Shown here: in pieces, positions 1-4,907 of the stretch
Layout of the letters: every line of letters starts with the position of its first letter
Numbering within the stretch: position 1 is the stretch's first letter
Source: Actinomycetes bacterium
GTDB lineage: Bacteria; Actinomycetota; Actinomycetes; Mycobacteriales; Micromonosporaceae
Direction of reading: 5' to 3'
Assembly (NCBI GenBank): GCA_023402505.1
Contig: JAEYGD010000353.1
Span: 1-8,582, forward strand
DNA length: 8,582 nucleotides
Notes under the pieces: generated by a model
The model's database searches: none
What the model was told of the DNA's origin: nothing
What the model saw: the letters and a program-made list of their open reading frames with translations, nothing else
Program-made: the position numbers and the translations under genes

Positions 1-12
1 GGGCGGAGCGAC

Positions 13-24
13 CCGGCGCGCCGG
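13..24 (-). terminator. GC palindrome downstream of the HesB-like gene
   Basis: A perfect 12-bp palindrome, CCGGCGCGCCGG, lies 11 bp beyond the stop codon of the minus-strand HesB-like gene. It could fold into a short GC hairpin with a CGCG loop and act as a terminator. There is no T-tract, which is common in high-GC actinomycetes, and the window edge hides what follows. Such palindromes also arise by chance at this GC content, so the call is weak. Confidence 0.3.
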
Positions 25-35
25 CTGAGCCGCGG

Positions 36-317
36 TCACTGCTTCTCGGTGAAACCGAACTGGATGATGCCCTCGTCGTCGACGGTGGCGTCCACGGAGG
101 CGTCCCCGAGCAGTTCGGCGGCGTCCGAGTCGAGGAAGATCCGGGCCCCCTGGTTGTCGACCACGTGGTCACCCTCGACGGGCCGCTCGACCAGTTCGAC
201 GGTGAGCGAACCCGCCTCCGGGTCGGCGGCGATCCGGACCCCGCCGTCCTCCGCGACGTCCTGCTGGTTGGCGAGGTCTCGGATCACCAGCACGGCGTTG
301 TCGGTCATGGTGAGCAT
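36..317 (-). CDS. HesB/IscA-like (A-type carrier fold) protein without cysteines
   Basis: This 93-residue protein matches the HesB/IscA/ErpA fold in its general pattern: an N-terminal 'TDNAVLVIRDL' helix, a GGVRIA beta strand, 'DNQGARIFLDSDAAELL' in the middle and a final strand before the C-terminus. True A-type carriers use three cysteines (one mid-protein and a C-terminal CGC) to hold Fe-S clusters or iron. Here there is no cysteine at all, and the C-terminal CGC region reads 'IQFGFTEKQ'. It is therefore unlikely to be a classical Fe-S carrier, although databases often label such actinobacterial proteins Fe-S assembly HesB. The ATG at 317 is chosen because AGGAGGAG lies 8-10 nt upstream. 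A second ATG at 308 is possible but too far from that site. It is acidic and cytoplasmic, and diverges from the DD-peptidase gene across 277 bp. Function unknown. Confidence 0.85.
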   Translation of the reverse strand: MLTMTDNAVLVIRDLANQQDVAEDGGVRIAADPEAGSLTVELVERPVEGDHVVDNQGARIFLDSDAAELLGDASVDATVDDEGIIQFGFTEKQ

Positions 318-534
318 GGCGGAAACTCCTCCTGGGATGCGCGACCGGCCGCCGACGGGGCCGGGTAGCCGGGACGGCCGGATCCGCCGTCGTGGCTCGG
401 GGCCCGCGACCGGGGCCCCTCACGCCTACGGTGCCCCCTGCCGCGGTCCTCGTCAAACCGGGCTGCCGGCCCGTACCCGATCGGATGAAATCCGGCGAAG
501 CGGCAAACCGGCCCCGGGCTCCGTGCTACCTGTC

Positions 535-549
535 CGAAGATTTTCTTCG
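535..549. promoter_or_regulatory. Inverted repeat upstream of the DD-peptidase gene (possible operator)
   Basis: CGAAGA-TTT-TCTTCG is a perfect 6-bp inverted repeat with a 3-bp centre, 45 bp before the start codon at 595. It sits in a locally AT-richer patch, where a promoter would be expected. The 277-bp divergent region (318-594) around it has no gene. It also contains two close copies of CGGGGCCC near 399-418, which may be chance. I cannot match the repeat to a known regulator box, so a role as operator is inference. Confidence 0.3.
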
Positions 550-594
550 CGTCGTGCTCTTTCCTGGCAGATATCTCCGTGACAGCATCAGCGC

Positions 595-2175
595 ATGCAT
601 CGTCGTCTCTTCCCCCGGACGCTCGCGCTGGTGGCGCTCGTCGCCGCCGCGGCCACCGCCGGCGCACCAACCGCCACCGCCGAGTCGCCGGCCCCCACGG
701 CGACCCGGCTCGACGCCACCCTCGACGCGATCCTGGCCGACGCCCGCCTCGCCGGCGCGCAGGCCTCCGTCGTCGTCAAGGACGCCGCCACCGGAGAGAC
801 GGTCTACCACCGCAACGGCGACCGCCGGCTCATCCCCGCCTCCAACACCAAGCTGCTGACCTCGGCGGCCGCCCTCGACCTGCTGGGGCCCGAGCACCGC
901 TTCCGCACCGGCGTGCACGCCGGCGGCCCCCGTCGCGGCGGCGTCCTCACCGGAAACCTCTACCTGCGCGGCGGCGGCGACCCGACGATGCTGGCCGCCG
1001 ACTACGACGCGCTGGCCGCCCGCCTCGCCGCCGCCGGCGTCCGCCTGGTGACCGGGAACCTGGTCGCCGACGACACCCGCTACGACGACAGCCGGCTCGG
1101 TCCGGACTGGACCTGGGACGACGAGCCGTACTACTACGCCGCGCAGGTCTCCGCGCTGACCGTCGCGCCGGACACCGACTACGACGCCGGCACGGTCGTC
1201 GTCAGCGCCGCGCCCGCCGCGACGGCCGGCGCCAAGCCGCTGCTCAGCACCACCCCGGCGACCGGGTACCTGCGGTTCGACAACCGCGCCACGACCGTCG
1301 CCGAGGGCGACACGACGCTGTCCTTCGAGCGCGCGCACGGCGGCAACACCGTCGTGGTCACCGGCCAGATCGCCGTCGGCGACGCGCCGGCCAGCGACTG
1401 GGTGACGGTCTGGGAACCCACCGGGTACGCGGCCGACGTCTTCCGCTCCGCGCTGCGCAAGCACGGCGTACGGGTGCTGGGGCGCACGGTCCTCGGGGAG
1501 CCCACCCCCGCCGGCGCGACCGAGGTGGCGCGGCACGACTCGATGACCCTGGCGGAACTGATGGTGCCCTTCCTCAAGCTCTCCAACAACGGGCACGCCG
1601 AGGTGCTCACCAAGGAGATCGGTCGGGTGCTCGCCGGATCCGGCACCTGGTCGGCGGGGATCGCCGCGATCAACGGGTACGTGACCGGTGCCGGCATGGA
1701 CCCGGCGACCTTCCGGCAGCGGGACGGCTCCGGGCTCTCCCGGCGCAACCTGGTGCCGGCGACCGAGTTCGTCGACCTGCTCACCGCCGTCCGCTCGGAG
1801 CCCTGGTTCCCCGCCTGGTACGCGGCCCTGCCGATCGCCGGTGAGGCGGAGCGTTTCGTCGGCGGCACGCTGCGCAGCCGGATGCGGGGCACCCCGGCCG
1901 CCGGCAACGTGCACGCGAAGACGGGCAGCCTGACCGGTGTCTCCGGCCTGTCCGGCTACGTCACCGACGCCGACGGCCGGGTGCTGGCCTTCTCGATCCT
2001 GCTCAACAACTACCTGGCCTCGTCGGTGAAGGGTCTGGAGGACCAGATCGCCGTGGCGTTGGCGTCGTACACGGCGACGGACGCGGCGACCGCCCGCGTC
2101 GCGCCGCGCACACCGCCCGAGCCGCCGGGCCCCGAGGACCGCGAGTGCTCCTGGGTGAAGCCCATCGCCTGCTGA
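595..2175 (+). CDS. dacB: Secreted D-alanyl-D-alanine carboxypeptidase/endopeptidase, S13 family (PBP4/DacB type)
   Basis: This low-molecular-mass penicillin-binding protein of 526 residues cleaves the terminal D-Ala-D-Ala bond, or D-Ala-mDAP crosslinks, of peptidoglycan outside the membrane. A signal peptide (MHRRLF, then a hydrophobic Leu/Ala/Val stretch, with cleavage likely near TATA-ES around residue 30) is visible. All three serine-transpeptidase motifs are present: S83-N-T-K86 with the nucleophile Ser83, S330-N-N332, and K442-T-G444. The roughly 245 residues between the first two motifs, far more than in other PBPs, are the hallmark of S13 enzymes such as Actinomadura R39 DD-peptidase and E. 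coli PBP4, where extra domains are inserted. The C-terminus carries a proline-rich stretch ending in ECSWVKPIAC, with two cysteines. No good Shine-Dalgarno precedes the ATG at 595. The start is chosen because it gives a proper signal peptide. It converges on the DUF1330 gene. Confidence 0.95.
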   Translation: MHRRLFPRTLALVALVAAAATAGAPTATAESPAPTATRLDATLDAILADARLAGAQASVVVKDAATGETVYHRNGDRRLIPASNTKLLTSAAALDLLGPEHRFRTGVHAGGPRRGGVLTGNLYLRGGGDPTMLAADYDALAARLAAAGVRLVTGNLVADDTRYDDSRLGPDWTWDDEPYYYAAQVSALTVAPDTDYDAGTVVVSAAPAATAGAKPLLSTTPATGYLRFDNRATTVAEGDTTLSFERAHGGNTVVVTGQIAVGDAPASDWVTVWEPTGYAADVFRSALRKHGVRVLGRTVLGEPTPAGATEVARHDSMTLAELMVPFLKLSNNGHAEVLTKEIGRVLAGSGTWSAGIAAINGYVTGAGMDPATFRQRDGSGLSRRNLVPATEFVDLLTAVRSEPWFPAWYAALPIAGEAERFVGGTLRSRMRGTPAAGNVHAKTGSLTGVSGLSGYVTDADGRVLAFSILLNNYLASSVKGLEDQIAVALASYTATDAATARVAPRTPPEPPGPEDRECSWVKPIAC

Positions 2176-2188
2176 GGGAGTACGGGAG

Positions 2189-2220
2189 GGCCCCGGTACG
2201 ACTGCGGTCGCGCCGGGGCC
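2189..2220. terminator. Bidirectional terminator hairpin between convergent genes
   Basis: GGCCCCGG (2189-2196) and CCGGGGCC (2213-2220) are perfect complements. Inside them CGAC (2199-2202) pairs with GTCG (2207-2210), leaving a TGCG loop. The hairpin fills the 55-bp gap between the DD-peptidase stop (2175) and the DUF1330 gene stop (2231), so it can serve both transcripts. There is no run of T on either side, as is usual for actinomycete terminators. Confidence 0.65.
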
Positions 2221-2230
2221 GTCCCGACTC

Positions 2231-2578
2231 TCAGCTGGCGGCGCGGGCGCGCAGGTGCGCGGCCGTGCGGGCGGCGTCGTAGCCGGCCGGCACCCCGTCG
2301 ACGATGATGGCCGAGCCCTCGATGTGCCGGGTCCGCAGCGGCAGGATCTCCTGGTACGCAGGAGAGTCGTACCAGGCCCGGGCGGCGTCCCGGTCGGGGA
2401 ACTCGATGACGACGATGGTGCCCGGCCACTCTCCCTCGATCACGTCGACCTGCGGGCCGTGGACGAGGAACCGCCCGCCGAACGGGTCCAGGGTGGCCTG
2501 GATGCGCTCCAGGTAGCGGTGGATGTCCTCGTGGTCGAACCTGGGCGTACGCAGGTGGGCGACGGCGAATGCGAGCAT
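2231..2578 (-). CDS. DUF1330 family protein (dimeric alpha/beta-barrel fold)
   Basis: This 115-residue cytoplasmic protein matches the DUF1330 pattern: an early Tyr in a helix (HRYLERIQATLDPFGGRFLVHG), then 'EGEWPGTIVVIEFPDRDAARAWYDSPAYQEILPLR', which is the typical signature of the family. DUF1330 proteins adopt a ferredoxin-like dimeric barrel related to small monooxygenase and EthD-like folds, but their biochemical role is not established. The start at 2578 is supported by GGAGG with 6-nt spacing. It lies 27 bp downstream of the deazaflavin-dependent oxidoreductase gene on the same strand, so the two are probably co-transcribed and this gene is last before the hairpin at 2189-2220. No substrate can be assigned. 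Family assignment is confident; function is not. Confidence 0.9.
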   Translation of the reverse strand: MLAFAVAHLRTPRFDHEDIHRYLERIQATLDPFGGRFLVHGPQVDVIEGEWPGTIVVIEFPDRDAARAWYDSPAYQEILPLRTRHIEGSAIIVDGVPAGYDAARTAAHLRARAAS

Positions 2579-2605
2579 GACCTTCCTCCCCGGGTCGTCA
2601 GGCGG

Positions 2606-3043
2606 TCAGACGCGTTCCAGCACCACGACCGGGATCTCCCGGTCGGTCTTGGCCTGGTAGTCGTCGTACGCCGGCCACACCGACACCATCGTGGCCCACA
2701 TGCGCGGCTTCTCCTCCGGGGTCGCGGTGCGGGCCCGGGCGGTGAACCGCTCCGCGCCGACCTGCACCTCGACCTGCGGCTCGTCACGCAGGTTCAGGTA
2801 CCACGCGGGGTGCTCCGGTGCGCCGCCCTGCGAGGCGACCAGCAGGTAGGCGTCACCGTCGCGGCCGTAGATGAGCGCGGTGCGCCGCAGCGCGCCGCTG
2901 CGCCGTCCCTTGGTGGTCAACAGCAGCGTGAACACGCCGGGCCGCCACTCGTGCCCGTCGGCCCCGTCGGTCTCCACGTACCGCCGGATGTGGTCGGCCA
3001 CCCAGCCCTCGGGGCTGTCCAGCACCTGCTCGCCCGTCGCCAT
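2606..3043 (-). CDS. Deazaflavin (F420)-dependent nitroreductase/quinone reductase family protein (DUF385, Ddn-like)
   Basis: This 145-residue protein belongs to the FDOR-A/Ddn-like split-barrel group. Visible signatures are TTKGRRSGALRRTAL (residues 43-57), the strand-loop 'YLLVASQGGAPEHPAWYLNL' (66-85), 'PQVEVQVG', and the C-terminal 'YDDYQAKTDREIPVVVLER'. Characterised relatives bind reduced coenzyme F420 and reduce quinones or nitro compounds. Actinomycetes make F420, which fits, but the substrate here is unknown. There is no signal peptide. The N-terminal helix (14-24) could place the protein at the membrane surface, as proposed for Ddn relatives. The ATG at 3043 has GGGAG 5 nt upstream, and a TAGCGT hexamer at 3085-3080 (minus strand) is a possible -10. 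DUF1330 follows after 27 bp, suggesting a two-gene operon. Confidence 0.92.
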   Translation of the reverse strand: MATGEQVLDSPEGWVADHIRRYVETDGADGHEWRPGVFTLLLTTKGRRSGALRRTALIYGRDGDAYLLVASQGGAPEHPAWYLNLRDEPQVEVQVGAERFTARARTATPEEKPRMWATMVSVWPAYDDYQAKTDREIPVVVLERV

Positions 3044-3079
3044 CAGCGCTCCCGTCCTCAGTGGTCGATCTTCCGCCCC

Positions 3080-3085
3080 ACGCTA
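3080..3085 (-). promoter_or_regulatory. Candidate -10 element (TAGCGT) for the oxidoreductase-DUF1330 operon
   Basis: On the minus strand TAGCGT fits the actinobacterial TAnnnT -10 pattern and lies 36 bp before the start codon at 3043. No convincing -35 is seen about 17 bp further upstream. A CCCCG/CGGGG inverted repeat (3086-3103) directly upstream could terminate transcription of the preceding membrane-protein gene, which stops at 3112. The 68-bp gap would then hold both an end and a new start. Confidence 0.3.
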
Positions 3086-3103
3086 CCCCGCCGGTCGCCG
3101 GGG
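3086..3103 (-). terminator. Possible terminator hairpin after the membrane-anchored protein gene
   Basis: CCCCG (3086-3090) and CGGGG (3099-3103) form a 5-bp GC stem with an 8-nt loop, 8 bp after the stop codon at 3112-3114. The stem is short, so the call is tentative. Confidence 0.3.
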
Positions 3104-3111
3104 GACAGGGT

Positions 3112-4053
3112 TCAGCGCAGCGCCACCGCCTGGAGGGTGATCCCGGCACAGTCGTCGGTGAAGGCGTGCTCGGCGGTCCAGGTGACCACGAGCCGCGCGC
3201 CCCGCGCGGCCTGGAAGCGGATCGTGAACTCGGCGGACCGGCTGGTGTGCGGGTCCTCCAGGCGCAGCGTGCGGGCCGGCCCGCCGCTGGAGAGCCGGAC
3301 GTCGAGGCGCCCCCTGGCCCGCCAGGTCCCGGCGTAGACGTGCAAGGTGCGTGGCTCGCCGCTGGCGGCGACCGCGAGGGTGAAGCCCTTGCCGGCGCCG
3401 CAGGTGAACGCCCCGTGGGCGCTGCCGTCGGCGGACCGCACGGGGTCGCCGTCGCGCCACCGGAAGGTCTCCTGGCTGGCGTCCCAGGAGCCCCGGCGGC
3501 CGTTGCCGCCGTCGTCGCGGATCTCGCCCGAACCGCCGCGCTTGCGCACCGTGGTGCCGTCGCCGCGCAGTCCCCAGTGGATCCAGTCGCGGCCGCCGAC
3601 GGCGGTCAGGTCCACCTCCGCCGGCGCCTCGCGGTGCGCGAGCGTGAGCACGGGCGCGGGTGGCGTGGGCGCGGGGGTGACCGGCGTGGGTGACGGGCTC
3701 GGTGGCCGCTGCCGGGGGCGCAGCCCGGGCGAGGCCGGCGCGGAGGCCGGACCGCCGTCGACGACGGCGAGGCCGGTGGGCCGTCCGACTCCGGCCGGGA
3801 CCCTGCCGGGGTCCGGCGCGGCCGGAACCGGCCCGTCGCCGGCGCTGAGGTAGGAGGCGAGTGCGACCAGGCAGGCGAGCGCCGCGATGCCCTCCAGTGC
3901 GCGGCGGCGGCTCCGGACGCGGAACAGGCTGCGGAACGCGCCACGGGTCCGCCCCGGGATCGTCGACGACCGGTGCCGGGCGCAACGGTCGAGGCCGCGC
4001 CGGCCGTGCCGTGGCCCACCGGTGCCCGCCCGCGTGAGGTCTTCCTCCGGCAC
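3112..4053 (-). CDS. Membrane-anchored protein with an extracytoplasmic beta-sandwich-like domain
   Basis: About 313 residues in four parts. First comes an Arg-rich cytoplasmic N-terminus (1-51). A single transmembrane segment follows at about 52-71 (LEGIAALACLVALASYLSA), then a Pro/Ser/Thr/Ala-rich linker (about 75-145, including PSPSPTPVTPAPTPPAP). The final domain (about 145-313) is rich in beta strands, with the pattern 'VDLTAVGGRDWIHWGL...RTLHVYAGTWRARGRLDVRLSSG'. The charge distribution predicts cytoplasm-in, domain-outside. Similar 'DL(T)..G..DW.HWG' domains occur, to my recollection, as accessory modules of secreted bacterial carbohydrate-active and cell-surface proteins, so binding of glycan or wall is plausible but unproven. 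No catalytic motif is visible. Two cysteines (in AFTCGAG and TDDCAG) could form an extracellular disulfide. I prefer the GTG at 4053 because GGAGGG lies about 4 nt upstream; a TTG at 4071 lacks such a site. Confidence 0.8.
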   Translation of the reverse strand: MPEEDLTRAGTGGPRHGRRGLDRCARHRSSTIPGRTRGAFRSLFRVRSRRRALEGIAALACLVALASYLSAGDGPVPAAPDPGRVPAGVGRPTGLAVVDGGPASAPASPGLRPRQRPPSPSPTPVTPAPTPPAPVLTLAHREAPAEVDLTAVGGRDWIHWGLRGDGTTVRKRGGSGEIRDDGGNGRRGSWDASQETFRWRDGDPVRSADGSAHGAFTCGAGKGFTLAVAASGEPRTLHVYAGTWRARGRLDVRLSSGGPARTLRLEDPHTSRSAEFTIRFQAARGARLVVTWTAEHAFTDDCAGITLQAVALR

Positions 4054-4098
4054 CGACCCTCCACTCCCCAATCGGCCGCAGCGCCCAAGCCGGCGCAG

Positions 4099-4104
4099 AC
4101 GTTA
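4099..4104 (-). promoter_or_regulatory. Candidate -10 element (TAACGT) for the membrane-anchored protein gene
   Basis: On the minus strand TAACGT, within TGTAACGT, matches TAnnnT and lies 45 bp before the preferred start at 4053. It is in the only AT-richer patch of the 178-bp gap between the pentapeptide gene and this gene. The same hexamer precedes the caspase-like gene (7518-7513). No good -35 was found. Confidence 0.3.
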
Positions 4105-4205
4105 CACGGTCGTGCGGGGTTTCACGTTTGCACCAGTTCGGACCTTCCGCCACCCCGCGGCCGTCCGGTGCGTCCACTTCGTTACCTGTCGGTAGCGTCT
4201 CCGGT

Positions 4206-4221
4206 CCCCCACGTTCGGGGG
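4206..4221 (-). terminator. Possible terminator hairpin after the pentapeptide-repeat gene
   Basis: CCCCC (4206-4210) and GGGGG (4217-4221) flank a 6-nt loop, 10 bp beyond the stop codon at 4232. A short G/C stem without a T-tract; position rather than strength supports the call. Confidence 0.4.
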
Positions 4222-4231
4222 CGGGGCCAGC

Positions 4232-4825
4232 TCAGCCGATCTGGAAGCCGAGCGCCTGCGCGATCAGCACCGCCTGTTCCGCGTCGATGACCGCCCCGGC
4301 CCGCTCCACCGCCGTCGGGTCGAGCGCCGTCAGGTCACTCCCGCGCAGGTCGGCCCGGGTGAGCCGGGCGCGCCCCAGTTGGGCGCCGGAGAGGTCCACG
4401 CCGCTGACCGTGGCCCCGGTCAGGTCGGCCCCGGTCAGGTCGACCTCGCGCATCCGCACGCCGGCGAGGCGTACGCCGCGCAGGTCGGCGCCGGGAAGCG
4501 CGACGAAGGACCAGTCGCCGCCATCGACCGTCAGCGGCCGCAGATCGCACTGGTCGAAGGTGCTGCCGACCAGCTTGCAGCCGGTGAACTCGGCCTCGAA
4601 GAAGTTGCAGCGGCGGAACACGCACCGGGTGAAGGCCGAGTCGGTGTGCCGGGAGGCGTTGAAACGCACGTTGCCGAACGTGCACCCGGTGAAGACGGCG
4701 CCCCGCGTGAGCGCCTCGGTGAGGTCGACGCGCTCGAAGTGACAGCCGACGAAGTGCCGGTCGGTGATCTCCTCGCCGTACCAGTCGTCGTCGCGGAAGG
4801 TGGTCTCCTCGGTCAGCTCCGGCAT
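4232..4825 (-). CDS. Pentapeptide-repeat protein (MfpA/Qnr-like right-handed beta-helix)
   Basis: This 197-residue cytoplasmic protein is built almost wholly of A(D/N)(L/F)xx-type pentapeptides. Counting the central residue of each repeat gives F25, F30, L35 and so on to L165 with no break in the five-residue register: 29 repeats, or about seven square coils. The N-terminal half uses mainly Phe at the centre and Cys at the i-2 position (C28, C48, C68, C73, C83, C93). The C-terminal half uses Leu (ADLRG, VDLTG, ADLTG, VDLSG, ADLRG). A short helical cap (AVIDAEQAVLIAQALGFQI) closes the end. MfpA and Qnr proteins of this size mimic DNA and bind gyrase; a gyrase role here is only a possibility, since most pentapeptide proteins have no known function. 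There is no Shine-Dalgarno. TAGCCT six nt before the ATG suggests leaderless translation. It diverges from the esterase gene. Confidence 0.93.
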   Translation of the reverse strand: MPELTEETTFRDDDWYGEEITDRHFVGCHFERVDLTEALTRGAVFTGCTFGNVRFNASRHTDSAFTRCVFRRCNFFEAEFTGCKLVGSTFDQCDLRPLTVDGGDWSFVALPGADLRGVRLAGVRMREVDLTGADLTGATVSGVDLSGAQLGRARLTRADLRGSDLTALDPTAVERAGAVIDAEQAVLIAQALGFQIG

Positions 4826-4831
4826 CGGGTC

Positions 4832-4837
4832 AGGCTA
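4832..4837 (-). promoter_or_regulatory. -10 element (TAGCCT) for a leaderless pentapeptide-repeat mRNA
   Basis: On the minus strand TAGCCT is followed by six nucleotides and then the ATG at 4825. This TAnnnT-N6-ATG arrangement places the transcription start at or next to the A of the start codon. The absence of a Shine-Dalgarno agrees. No clear -35 is visible. Confidence 0.55.
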
Positions 4838-4894
4838 CGCACCGGCACCGACAGGTGTGGGCGGCCGCTCTTCCGACGACGCCGCACCGGCGGG

Positions 4895-4900
4895 TACGTT
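4895..4900 (+). promoter_or_regulatory. -10 element (TACGTT) for a leaderless esterase mRNA
   Basis: TACGTT, followed by seven nucleotides, precedes the GTG at 4908, and no ribosome binding site is seen. TTCCGA at 4871-4876, 18 bp upstream, is a weak -35 candidate. Together with the opposite-strand TAGCCT at 4832-4837, this makes a compact divergent promoter pair within 82 bp. Confidence 0.5.
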
Positions 4901-4907
4901 CGCCGGT

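Noticed and set aside
526..1914. Long open frame (462 codons) on the minus strand, antisense to the S13 DD-peptidase
   Set aside because: Its translation is low-complexity Gly/Arg/Val-rich, as expected of an antisense frame in high-GC DNA. The plus strand encodes a protein with all family motifs.
2255..3337. Plus-strand open frame of 360 codons antisense to the DUF1330 and oxidoreductase genes
   Set aside because: Spans two genes and a gap on the other strand and lacks any domain pattern; a shadow frame.
4764..4907. N-terminal extension of the esterase from an ATG at 4764
   Set aside because: It would overlap the 5' end of the divergent pentapeptide gene and read through both promoters; the extra residues look unlike any domain, and the GTG at 4908 has a leaderless-type promoter.
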